Shown here: one piece after another, positions 43,115 to 54,260 of the stretch
How the letters are laid out: the number at the start of each line of letters is the position of its first letter
How positions within the stretch are numbered: position 1 is the first letter of the stretch
DNA from: Pohlia nutans
Lineage: Eukaryota; Streptophyta; Bryopsida; Bryales; Mniaceae
DNA length: 64,000 nucleotides
Assembly: GCA_022496805.1 (NCBI GenBank)
Contig: CM040100.1
Coordinates: forward strand, 13,173,009-13,237,008
Reading direction: 5' to 3'
The notes under the pieces: model-generated
Database searches by the model: none
What the model was told of the DNA's origin: nothing
Seen by the model: only the letters and a program-made list of their open reading frames with translations
Made by a program: the position numbers and the translations under genes

Positions 43115-44715
43115 ATACCATTCCAATTTTGTGACGTTCACTTGATGATGTCTGTACCATTCTTAATATGAAGTCCTGCCCCCTTTTTTTTTCCAAATTT
43201 TGTACTCACTGTTCATCTCGTTTCTGGCTGCATGCATGCTGTGCTTTGTTTACGCACTAAATCTATTACTTACTATGTGACATCGATTTTGGAACGAGGT
43301 TCTTGTGCGGTGATGCATGTTTACACCGTAATTCCTACAGACCATTAGGGTGAGGTCTGCATGTTTTAGCTTTCAAGCTGATATCGATAGTTTGAGTTCT
43401 TTGAATGCGGCAGTTTCCATAGAGTCAATCTATATGCTCTGATTGGCTTCCAAAATGAGTTGGACATGTCCATGTTGTCAACACAGAAGCTCCGTTCGAG
43501 GTTCTTCGAGTTGGAGAATCAAGAATGCTGGCAAATCTGCTTCCCTCGTCAACTGTTTGGCGATGTTCAAACCCTAAGCTGTAAAATATGCAACAATTTG
43601 GGTATTCTGTCCTATGAGGAAACAGGAGAGAGAAAGCTGATGAACTGATTGAGGGCATTGATGCTCGATTGAAAATTGTATTGAATCTCGTACACATCAC
43701 GTAACTAGGAGAATAATGTCTTCCTTGCTGTCATTTGCATCTTGTACTTGTTGCTCTTGAACAATCTTTGTCATGGACAATGCGTTTTTGCTGCTCAGAG
43801 TCAATGGCGGATGTCTCCATTTGTTGTCCGCATGAGCTGGTCAATTGCTTGTAATCTTTCTACGCAGACTCCTTGGCCTCATCAAATTGATTTCACGTTT
43901 GTACAGTCGGGTACAACATGCTTACGAATTTTTTCGGAACTTTGATTATGAAGATTGCAAATATGGCAAGAAAAAATTCCTACCGGTAGAGGACTAGAGT
44001 GGAAATGTCCCTTTCAATTTGTAGGTCCATGGGTGCCATATGGAGCACATTACAATTTAGGGAAGGGACATCAAGGGACTCTGTTTTTATGAGGGAGGAG
44101 TCAAAAATTTGTAAGCAACTTGTACCCGACTGTACAGCCTTCTAGTGATTCTTTTTTCAATCTGATATGTAAGCTCCAGCTCCACCATGTTTCAATACAA
44201 GCATGAAAATCGTAGTATACGATCATTGATGGAGAACTAGCATAATTGGGCACCTGCTTATTTTCAATCTGATTTTTTAAATTGGCAGCCTGAAGGATAG
44301 GAAAATTGGCCTTACAGCCCTTTGACATGCAAAAGTTCTAGTAACAGGATAAAAGCATAATCCTCACAAGGTAGAATCCCAGGGAGGCAACTCAACTTAT
44401 TATAAGGAGATTTATTATACAAAATAATATGACTTAATCACTTATGATTGTGATGATATATATATTTAATTGGAAAGAGGACATTGAGAGCTTTCAGGAT
44501 ATGTATTTTATGTGTCAAAAATGTTGTCTATAATTAGATTGAGCACATAATAAGTGTAAAATAAGATATTTTATTATGCACGGATGTGAGGACAAGAAGG
44601 TCCTTAAATTTTAGGACTTATTATACATTTTATTACAAACATACTAAAAATAAATTTATAATACGGGCATAATAAGGGCATATTAAGGTCCTTCACACAC
44701 ATTTATATATCCCTT
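43115..44715. other. LHCB6 3' flank and spacer
   Basis: It contains the LHCB6 3' untranslated region, with AT-rich runs from 43180. Short frames at 43425-43945 and 44101-44328 show nothing recognisable. Confidence 0.4.
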
Positions 44716-45325
44716 CATGGATTTTGATCATGTGGATAATGGATTATTGTCATGGATTTTGATCATGTATATTGATGGTAAAACCATGGTGGGGAGGGGT
44801 GCATGCACGCAACACTATGCGTTATATAATATACCGTACCCTTGGGTCAGATTCATTATGCCATATGTGAAATGAATTATTCTTAGAGTTATATTTCATT
44901 CATTAAGTGAAATTATATTTTTTTCAAATTTCATTTCTTGTGATATCTAATATTTCCTCATTACTTTTGATCCTATAGTGTCGGGGCGTCAAAGCAAGCT
45001 AACCAAGTTTATTATATAATACAAACCATAGTTGTGTATAACTATTGTACTGAACTCCTATATGGGCCAACTAGAATTTGTGTCGAACTCCTATATGGAC
45101 CAACCTAGTCTACTACTCCCTCCGTCCCACAAAAAGACCTTGTTTTCACTAAAATCCATGGATTAAGCTTAATCATGTGATTATAGAGGGAGTATGTTGA
45201 TTGTGATGCAATTCCATGGATGAAGTGAGTATAGAGGGAGTATTTTGACTACCAAAAAATGTGTACATGATCAAAATCCATGACAATAATCCATTATTAG
45301 CATGATCAAAATCCATGGATTAAAC
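44716..45325. repeat. Element with 60-bp inverted ends and a Stowaway MITE inside
   Basis: The left end 'catggattttgatcatgtggataatggattattgtcatgg...' (44716-44775) is inverted at 45264-45325 ('catgatcaaaatccatgacaataatccatt...'). A related right end occurs at 53200-53262, also just after a Stowaway copy. Confidence 0.5.
45116..45192. mobile_element. Short Stowaway-like MITE
   Basis: The CTCCCTCCGTCCCA start is the classic Stowaway (Tc1/mariner) terminal sequence, and the right end is ATAGAGGGAG. TA flanks both ends (45114-45115 and 45193-45194). A second GAGGGAG end near 45242 leaves the right boundary open. Confidence 0.65.
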
Positions 45326-45581
45326 TTCTAGCATTATTTGTAATGCCGTGGAAAACTTGTCAAGCGTGCATGAAGCTTAATTGCCGGCAGTGAATGAGTA
45401 AAATTGAAAATCATGGTTTTATTTTGGGACAAAGGGGATAAGGACAAAATTTAAATGTGTTATAAAATGTTCCTTCTACAACTTTGATGAAGTTTGGTCC
45501 AAAAGAACAAATGAGATGCATGGTTTTTAGTAATTATTCGTATAGTCAAAATTTCAGAAAATGTTTTAGATACTCATTTAA

Positions 45582-46156
45582 CCCTTAACTACCCAACCAT
45601 GCATATTTTGCATGATGTACAAAATCAAACTCCGATTTCTCATCCATCATGCACTTTTTCAGTGTGAATTTTTTAGTGATTTTTTTTAATGGGAAGTTAG
45701 CTTCGTGCATGTGTGATCCGATTAGAAAGGGGATGATTTGTGAAACTTTATGCTCATTTTATGATGTAGTGTTTCACCAAAAAAATTGAAGATTTTAGTC
45801 TAAAAGTGCTCTTGAAAAAGTCAACTTATAAAATTAAGCAACCAAAAAATCTCCAAAAATCACTACCCTTAGAGTACATTACATTTTAACCCATCACAAC
45901 AAATTTCATCCACAAATTGTCAATATCTTATTCGTAATCAAATTACAAAAGAATTTTCAATTTCAAGTTTCAAATTGTATACAAAAATATTGGTGAACGC
46001 AATCGCAGATCTAACCATATGGATAGAATCTAAAATTCATAGTGTACAACTTTTATTCATACATCAAGTTCAAAATATCCATCTTAGTTGCATTTTATGA
46101 TTCATCTTTTCAAAACTGCCCAAACTCGACAAGGGTGAGGACGTTTAGGGGTTAAT
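45582..46156 (+). repeat. TTAACCC-type dispersed repeat, full copy
   Basis: It starts 'atttaacccttaactaccc' and ends 'gaggacgtttaggggttaat'. It is colinear with the copy at 39889-40473. The next bases, 'ccttaactgccgag', look like the first bases of another truncated copy. Confidence 0.75.
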
Positions 46157-47353
46157 CCTTAACTGCCGAGTTGATCCAAAATGGGTTGATCTCTTTTTAG
46201 AATTGGAATTGGTAGAGCTATATGAGTCCAAATCGTGTCACATTTGGTCTGATTCTCTTGGAAATCAAGTTAGCTATCTAAGGATATACTTAGATTTGTT
46301 GTGAGACAAGTGAGGAATTTATAAATAAATCCCGAAGACCGGGTGGTCATAGTGGAAGTCAACAAACAAGGTAGGTCCAGCCAATGAGAAGCCAACAACT
46401 AGTGAAGGGTTGGGTAGGTGAAGATGAACAGGCTCTTGTCAAGACCCGAGATTAGCAGCCAAGTTAGAACAAAAGGCAGTTAACATAATTAGTGACGTTA
46501 GTAACTCAGTTGGTTGGCGCATTTTCCGAACAAGTCATTTTCCTTAGTACTTTGTTTCTGTCTGCTTCGTGGAAGGCTGTGACCAGTTGGACTTTGACCG
46601 TTGGAGTGTTGGTGATTGCTTTTTGCATGCTCATAGCCCTGGGTGGTGTGTGTGATGGCATAGAGGAAATTAGGACTTGGAGGGCGGTTGAAATCTCAAT
46701 CAACTGATATGTACAAGTGAATGGAGGCAATTATGACGATCCCAGATATTCCCATAGGCTCCCAGTCTGGGCCCTTTAGATTCCCTTTTTTGGATTAGCT
46801 GCCCTTGAGTAGTTTAGTACTACCCAACTTTTTTCCAAACCTACCCGACTTGTGGACACATGTTTCAATTTCAATGCACATATTTGATTGGGATTTTACC
46901 ATTTGTTTATTATTTTTGTGCAAACATATGTCAATTTATGTCTATTTTCAATCAACCGTCTTTGATTTACAAATTTTATTTTTAGAATTCTAAATTTGGT
47001 ATAATTCATTAAAACTAGACATTATATTTTAAAATTTTAAAAGGCAAATTCTCAAAGGAAAGAACATCATTAGTTTCTCCAAACAGTAAATTTTATAACA
47101 CTAGGACAATATTGAGGTCTGTTTTTGAAATATTCTCCTTAGTAGAGTTTAACTCAGATTGACATGATTCGAATTGGGTTGGAAAGTAGACTTGATTTCC
47201 TATTTGAGAATATTGTATTTATTATAAAAATATATATTTTTCATCGTGGGAAGCCTATGAAAATATGACAACGACCATAAAATGGTTGTTTGGTCACTTA
47301 GGGATTTAAATCAATATCACAGAGGGAGTATGTAATGGTCGTTCACTCACTCA
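46157..47353. other. Intergenic DNA
   Basis: No gene. The frame at 46492-46707 is open on both strands but has no domain or splice context. The rest is AT-rich. Confidence 0.4.
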
Positions 47354-47908
47354 GGGGTTAACCTTTAACTGTACATTTTTTGAACAAATGTACAGATTTC
47401 ATGTAAGTTTTCTCATCCGTCATGCACTTTTTGCACTGTGGATTTTTTACTATAGATTTTATGGGAAGTTAGCTTCATGTATGTGTTAACAGATTAGAAA
47501 GTGAATGATTTGTGAAAATTTTATACCTCATTTCATGTTGCAATGATTCACCAAAAATTTCTAGGATCTTAATTCAAATTAGTTCAAAAGTGCTCTTGAA
47601 AAAGTCAACTCATAAAATCAAGCAACCGAAAAAATTCCAAAAATCACTACACTTAAAATATTACATTTCAACCCATCATAACAAGTTTTGTGAATAATTT
47701 TTTTGTGAATAAATTTGAGTTTTAAGTTTCAAATTTTATACAAAAATATTGGTGATAGCAATCATAAATCTAACTGTATGAATAGAATCTGAAATTCATA
47801 ATGTACAACTTTTATTCATACATCAAGTGCAAAATATCCCTCTTAGTTGCATTTTACAATGCATCTTCACAATTCTTCAAATTTGGAGAGGATGGTGGGC
47901 ATTTAGGG
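47354..47908 (+). repeat. TTAACCC-type dispersed repeat, first of a tandem pair
   Basis: It starts 'caggggttaacctttaactg' and ends 'gcatttaggggttaa', running directly into the next copy's 'cccctaactgcc'. The two copies share a TTAACC junction. Confidence 0.75.
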
Positions 47909-48796
47909 GTTAACCCCTAACTGCCTGAACGTCCATTTTTTGGATGATGTACAAATTTCATCCATGTTTTCTCATCCATCATGCAATTTTTGCAGTGTGG
48001 AGTTATTACTCTACATTCTATGGGAAGTTAGTTTTCTACATGATCCGATTAGAAAGGGGATGATTTGTGAAATTTTTATGCCTCATTTCATGTTGTAGTG
48101 ATGCACCCAAAATTTCGAAGATTTTAGTGTAAAAGTGCTTTTGAAAAAGTCAACTTATAAAATTAAGCAACCAAAAAATCTTCAAAAAACACTACACTTA
48201 GAGTATTACATTTCAACCAATCACAACAAATTTCATCTACAAACTGTCAATATCATATTCGTAATCGAATTACAAAAGAGTTTTTAATTTTGAGTTTCAA
48301 ATTTTACACAAAAATATTGGTGACAAGAATCATAGATCTAACCGTATGGATAGAATCAAAAATTCATAACATACAACTTTTATTCATACATTTGAGTTAA
48401 CCAAAAAGTCAGCCCAAAGACGAAAGTTTTAGCAAATTCGTGTTGAATACCACTTGAATTCATATTGAAATATAAATAGACCAAAAACTAGTCTATGATG
48501 AGTTGGGAGATAATCTAAAGCAAACCACTGTCATTATTCTTCACACCTCGCAATGACTCCCACACCTTCCACCAAAGCTCCAAACCCATGGCCCATAAGG
48601 GAACAATCTATGACACAACACTATTCAACCCAAGTATAGTTCAAGAAAGAGGTTAGAAGTAGAGCAAAAAGGGAGGTTAGATGGGCTTCTTTTCAATTAA
48701 CTCAATTAAGTTCAAAATATCCCTCTTAGTTGCACTTTATAATGCATCTTTGCAAAACTGCTGAATTTGGAGAGGGCTTTAGGCATTTAGGGGTTA
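47909..48796 (+). repeat. TTAACCC-type dispersed repeat interrupted by a MITE
   Basis: The copy is continuous to 'ttattcatacat' (about 48396). It is then broken by a roughly 300-bp element and resumes at 'aagttcaaaatatccctcttagttgcac' (48710) to its end 'gcatttaggggttaag' (48796). Confidence 0.75.
48405..48702 (+). mobile_element. MITE with GAGTTAACC/TTAACTC ends, nested
   Basis: The boundaries are defined by comparison with uninterrupted repeat copies. Its reverse complement is at 6717-7030. The ends TTGAGTTAACC and TTAACTCAA form a short inverted pair; the target duplication is ambiguous because the ends merge with the flanks. Confidence 0.7.
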
Positions 48797-49879
48797 AGTC
48801 AATATCACAAAGGGAGTATATAATGCAGAACATGCACACATACAAGGATAGTTTAGCCCCTGGAATTGTTGATAAAGAGTCCAACACAGGCCAGCCTATT
48901 ATAAATACAAACCATGCATGAAGGCCACGAGGACGATTCTACACCAGATCTGTCGTGCCAAAGTCTATCAATAAGATAGAAGCACCAGAACCTGATAGGG
49001 ACCAATTCCAGTGACCTATGCAAGCACCTATTTCAACTTCGTGAGTTCCCAATCAAATTATCACAACCATTAGATGTAGCAGTTTAGTGATCAATAATGA
49101 ATGCAAACTGATTGGATTAGATATGAGCGAACAGGTATTGGTTCCTTACTAACATCAATAGTGAGCGAATAATGAGCGAATAAGTTAGCAAACTGATTGG
49201 ATTAGAAATGAGCGACAAGTGTTGGTTCCCTTACTAACATCAATAGTGGTCATTGCAAATTAAGTTTGAAAATTCAGAACAAAATCATATAAAAATTGGG
49301 CTTGGTTATTAAACCCAAAGTTTCATGTGCTGCAATTTTTTATCATTGAAAACCATCGCTCTAAATAGGTTGAAATCCTAATACTGACAATCCTCTTGCC
49401 TACTTCCATGGGCAACTTCTCAACCCCATGGAACTTGGCTTAGTCTGGGCAGACTAGTGGTTACGTGAGACGGTGAGTCCCGTTGTTTGCAATCCCGGAT
49501 GGCTACTCTATACAGGTTTTGAACTAGCACATTCGGTATAGACCGGGGTTTAGAACAGCTCCAGCGGGTAAGCTAGGCTACAACAAAATGAATACACAAG
49601 GTAAAATTTACATTTAGGAAGATGAAATACTCACAGCCAAAAAGGACAACCAATATAAAACTCCAAGGAACAGAATTGGGCGAATATTTCCTCAATTGAG
49701 AATATATCACGACATCAGATAGACACACATTTGCAAAACTTTGTGCCAGGAACTAAATTATGTGCAAACTGACCATGCACAATGTAAATCCTTAAGATGT
49801 GAATATCAGGATACACATGCAAGCACATGTAACTAACTTTCCATACTGCACCCTTGGCCTGCTATAGGAAACACTTTCC
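48797..49879. other. Spacer downstream of RPS28, with a weak tRNA-related SINE head
   Basis: Two imperfect direct copies of 'gcaaactgattggattagatatgagcga' lie near 49104 and 49191. Around 49443-49505, 'ggcagactagtggttacgtgag' and 'gtttgcaatcccg' resemble polymerase III A and B boxes at about tRNA spacing, suggesting a SINE head; no tail or duplication was found. Confidence 0.35.
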
Positions 49880-51186
49880 TCACCGCAGCCTCCTTGCTTC
49901 ACGCTCAGACTCAAGGAGAGTCAAGATGTCACCTGCAAATTTGTGCACAACACATAATTAAGAACCCCAGCCTGAAGTGCAACACAATGAATAATCAACC
50001 GTATGCCTTTGGACACTTTTGACGAGATACCTCCTATTAAATAGCCTACTTGTAATATTAACCCTATGGCCACTTCCATATCTATAGGAGTCGGATTTAA
50101 TCATTCAAGATGCTTCAAGGAAGTAACTATAGAAAGAAGAAATCACACCCTACAGGCCTACATTAGAAATATGCTTGAAAGTTCCTATAGTCGACTATTA
50201 GCTTCCATGGTGAACTTTCTTTTCTAGCCTTGGCACTTTAGGTTATTCATCGTCAGATTGAAACGATCAATAACAAAGGCAACTATGAACTTGGAATTGC
50301 CCCAAAGAGACATCCAAGAAATAAATTGATGAGTCTTTCCCTGATTTTTTTATAGGGATGTTGTGATGGTTGTCATGATAACAGGGTTCTAGTTTTCCAG
50401 CATTCAAAGCCAGTACCTAATCTACTGCGTCAGTTAGGTGAATTCTGATGTAAAGTGGATAATGACAACATTCTAGCTAGGCTCAATTTCATGTTACAGG
50501 GATAAATCCGAGTCAAGAAATACTCAGGCTCACCCTCCTCATACCCTTACTGATGCTGTAACACTTCTAATACACGCTTTAACAGTCTACATCATCAAGG
50601 GAGGGAAATTCAGTACCTTCACGCACTGGCCCCTTGACGTTGCGCATGATAAGACGGTTCTGGTCATCCAAAAACTTGACGCGCACCTGCGTCACCTGTC
50701 CTCGGGACCCGGTGCGCCCGATCACCTTCATCACAATAGCCAACTTCACGGCGGTATCCTGCAGGATCAAATCTATCACCTCAGAACCAGGTACATAAAC
50801 ACTAAGTCGAAAATAAGAATTTCAAGGAACAAGCTCCAGAAGCAGTCGGGAGGAGAAACTTTCCCCAGGGATCAGGCGCCTCGTTACAGATAACCGAATT
50901 CCGAACGCACACAAGAGAACTTTAAAATACCGACATCTTTTGTTAACGTAGAAACTGAAACCCTAAAACAGTCTACAATTCAAGGACCAGCTCCAGACAC
51001 CGTTGTTGAGAGCAAACAAAAAGGAGAGGTTGAGGGAAGAAATATTCTATCCCATGAGGTAAGGAGCTACAAAGTTGCGAGATGTTTCATGGCTTCAACC
51101 CTAAATCATACTATCAACCACAAAACTTGGATTAAACTCCACGATGATTTTGTAAGACAGAAGAGGGGGAGAGAAACACGCACCAT
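49880..51186 (-). CDS. RPS28: 40S ribosomal protein eS28, three exons
   Basis: Small ribosomal subunit protein. Minus-strand pieces: ATG at 51186-51184 immediately followed by a gtgcgt donor, then 50758-50617, then 49932-49880 (stop). They give 65 residues in phase: [21 protein letters not shown] at the start, then [19 protein letters not shown] across the last junction and the invariant [14 protein letters not shown] end. The length equals the family's. The start codon forms the last three bases of exon 1, so exon 1 is otherwise untranslated; this is inferred from phase and N-terminal similarity. The 5' region has an AAACCCTAA telo-box (51322-51330) and a GGGCC word near 51240, both usual for plant ribosomal genes. 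Confidence 0.93.
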
Positions 51187-51321
51187 GATAACTTAGCGCA
51201 GCGGGAGAGCCTGCGCTTGCAACTGTGCAACAAGGGGTGGGCCGGAGGCGCAAGACAAGCAGATCTTACGTTGGTTGCGAAAGAGGAGAACGCAGGTGCC
51301 GCTGGCTCCTCTTCTAGCACC

Positions 51322-51330
51322 AAACCCTAA
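51322..51330 (-). promoter_or_regulatory. Telo-box upstream of RPS28
   Basis: AAACCCTAA on the plus strand, about 136 bp upstream of the RPS28 ATG. Telo-boxes are common near transcription starts of plant translation genes. Confidence 0.55.
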
Positions 51331-51418
51331 CTTCCACGTCTCAAGTTAGGTCTTATGTTTTGGCACCTCGATCCGGGTGTCGTTCCGGGTGAATGCCCAG
51401 AGTTGGTGGAAAACATAT

Positions 51419-51996
51419 TTTTAACCCCTAAACGTCAGAGCGTCCAGAAAACAAATTCAAACCCTTCTCACGTTCTCAATAATGTTTGGATGAAAGTCAT
51501 CCATTTTTTTGGAGATTCTTCACCAAGTTGTTGTCTTATCTAACAGTTGGATTTAGTCATACTTGATTACATATTTTTCTAAAATTATAAGTGTAGAAGT
51601 ATGTCAAGTCGTTGACCAAGCCAAAATTGCATTGACTGTAGTTCAAAAGTGGCCTTGCAAAAATGAGGTCATAGATTTAAGAAACACAAAAATTTCAAAG
51701 AATCATCACGTTTAAGAGTATTTCATTTCAAATTCATTTCAACAAATTTTATTCAAAAATATTAAAGTTTTGTTTGTAATCGAATTTAGAAGGAATTTTT
51801 AATTTTAACTTTCAATTTTTATAATTAAATATTGGTGATAGTATTAGTGAATCAAACCGCACGGATGGAATCTAAAATTCAAAATCTAGAACTTTCATTT
51901 GTATATCAATTCCAAAATATTCTTCTAAATAGTAGTTTATGATGATTTTTCTCAAATTGTCGATTCCAGGGACACCCTGGTACGTTTAGAGGTTAA
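51419..51996 (+). repeat. TTAACCC-type dispersed repeat, diverged copy
   Basis: It starts 'ttaacccctaaacgtcagagcgtcc' and ends 'ggtacgtttagaggttaa', with clear inverted ends. The interior is colinear with other copies but visibly more diverged, suggesting an older insertion or another subfamily. Confidence 0.7.
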
Positions 51997-53092
51997 ACAA
52001 ATGTCAAAAATTTTGAGAGATTATTTCCACAAAAAAACTTTGTAGGGTGAAAAAAAAAAAAGATAAACACTAATAAAATGATATCTTATATGTCAATTTT
52101 CATTTTTCAAAATTAATTATATATTTGATAGAGATACGTTGATCATGTTATCCACATACCGGTATATTACTATGGTAAGCCACCTTAATTTAGAAGTCAT
52201 CTTATTTTCACTATATAGTTTATATTAAAATCAAATTTTAAATGTAAGACATTGATACATTGTGATTACAAATTGGCACAAATAGAGTGGTTTACTTTAC
52301 ACCCAAGTGTCTCAAACTGCATCTCAAATGTGGCTTGCCACGTCAAAACACTAGTTATCCCATTGTTTACGTGCCATATTCACACATGTTACTTGCATTC
52401 TATGTACTAAATCAGTGCAAAACAATACCGTTAGTAGAAATTTGGTCTTTTGCAACCGGTCACAAACAACTCTCGCCGTACAAAAACAACTTGCTTTTTC
52501 AAAAAAAAGTTGTTTTGAACGAGTTGTTCCGGACGAGAGTAGTTGTAAAAGACCAAATTACTACTAGTGTACCTATCAACAACGTACAATTTTTGTAACA
52601 TCATTAGTGTGTTTGTTGCGCATTTTGGATATCACGTTCGTACGATTAAAGTACATAAACCATACGTTTTTAGTAAACATTGTAAGGACATTTTTTTTTG
52701 TGCGTCAAACGTGAAATAATAAGTGTGAATATAACACAAACTTATGAAATAACATAAATCATGTTGAATTTGCACGAACCTATGAACATTGTATATTAGA
52801 GATGGATGATAGCATGGGTACCCCCTCCAAAAAATAGTGTGATTTTCGAGAAATATCTTTTTGGTAAGAAAAAAACATTGAATTCAAATTACAAAAATTA
52901 GAGGGTATTATAGGCACAATGGCTGCAACTATATACACGGTGTGAAAGACCAAATTTATAGCATACATAAAATGAGTTAGACATAAGTCAGACTATGTGA
53001 GACCAAATGTGAGACTCATCAAAATGCAACCCGTATCAAGCCATTCCCCAGATGTAGTGTCGTTATGCTAAATCCACATGCACCAAATAACA
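51997..53092. other. AT-rich intergenic DNA with a MITE and a hairpin
   Basis: It contains the MITE at 52176-52295 (related to the one in XYLT intron 2). It also has an imperfect inverted repeat at about 52431-52568, where 'aaatttggtcttttgcaac' pairs with 'gttgtaaaagaccaaattac'. No gene seen. Confidence 0.45.
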
Positions 53093-53094
53093 TA

Positions 53095-53174
53095 CTCCCT
53101 CCATCCCACTAAAACACCTTGTTTTCATTGAAATTTGTGGATAATTAAGCTTAATCCCATGATTATAGAGGGAG
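53095..53174. mobile_element. Short Stowaway-like MITE
   Basis: 80 bp. It starts CTCCCTCCATCCCA and ends ATAGAGGGAG, with TA at 53093-53094 and 53175-53176. It is similar along its length to the copy at 45116. Confidence 0.7.
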
Positions 53175-53850
53175 TATTTTGACTGCGAGAAAGTGTATAG
53201 ATGACCAAAATCCATGACAATAATCCATGATTAGCATGATCAAAATCCATGGATTAAGTTATCAAATTGTCTATAATTCCCTTAAGCAGTTATAAAGCGC
53301 GCGCAAAGTTTAATTACAGCAGTCAATGAGTATTGTTGGAAATCCGGGTTTTATTTTGGGACACAATTTAAGTTGATATCAAGGTTTTTTAGTGGAATAG
53401 AGCGAGTAGAATTTTATAGCATTGTGATAGTATAGTGTTGCATGTGTAGGATAACTAAGTGTATGGCTCCTAACTCCTTGAGAGGACATAAATGTCTCGT
53501 CCATCTCTTTGAACCCACTTGAAATGAAAGTACATATGGTATTTGTAAAACCAAGATCAAGTTGGTTTTGCTTCTATACAGTTAGAAACCTTGCTACATA
53601 TTTTTTCAAATGATGAAAAATAAAGATGTTTATGCATGTCTCCATTGTTTTTGTATAATTGTATATATTAAATTTTATTGTTCAAAACAAAAAACCATAA
53701 CATAACAAAAAATCAAACAAAAAAATTAGTGGACTTATCATATCATGTCAATGTTCTCAAAAATATAACCTATCATATCAAAATTCATATACTAACAATT
53801 AGACATCTATTTTTGATCAATTTTAAATTTAAATGATTCTAAATTTGTCC

Positions 53851-54260
53851 CGGGGAGTGCACTTAAAGTTAAGATTAGGAATACACGTGAGTGCGTTTTA
53901 ATGGCATACCCCCTACAATACTTGGCCTTAAAATAGTTTTTAAATTAAGATTTTTTAAGTGCCAAATCATTACGTATATATCTATCATTTGGTATAAATT
54001 TCAGGACGAAAAGTTTTTAAAATATTATAAAAAAAATGATAGAAGTTTGAACTAAAATGCGTTGTTTTTTGCTTCAAAAATCAATTTAAAAATATTTACA
54101 ATTGATTATTTTTTGAAATTTATACAACAAGAACTTTAGATTGTGTTTAACAACTTCATATTTTTTTTACAATTTTTAGATGATTTTTTAGTACATACAT
54201 AGGGGGGTCAAAAGTACGCACTCACGTGATTCCTAGTCTTAACTTTAAGTGCACTCCCCG
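53851..54260. mobile_element. MITE with about 48-bp inverted ends
   Basis: The left end CGGGGAGTGCACTTAAAGTT continues with 'aagattaggaatacacgtgagtgcg'. The right end is its inverse with a few changes. The interior is AT-rich and non-coding. No clear target duplication. Confidence 0.7.

Noticed and set aside
42497..43141. 214-residue minus-strand frame opposite LHCB6 exon 2
   Set aside because: High GC content of the LHCB6 exon leaves the complement open; Arg/His/Pro-rich with no domain.
49443..49505. A tRNA gene
   Set aside because: A- and B-box-like words are present but the cloverleaf cannot be drawn; at best the head of a SINE.
51419..51440. Telomere-like tract (AACCCCTAAA)
   Set aside because: It is a single copy at the end of a dispersed repeat and not a tandem CCCTAAA array.
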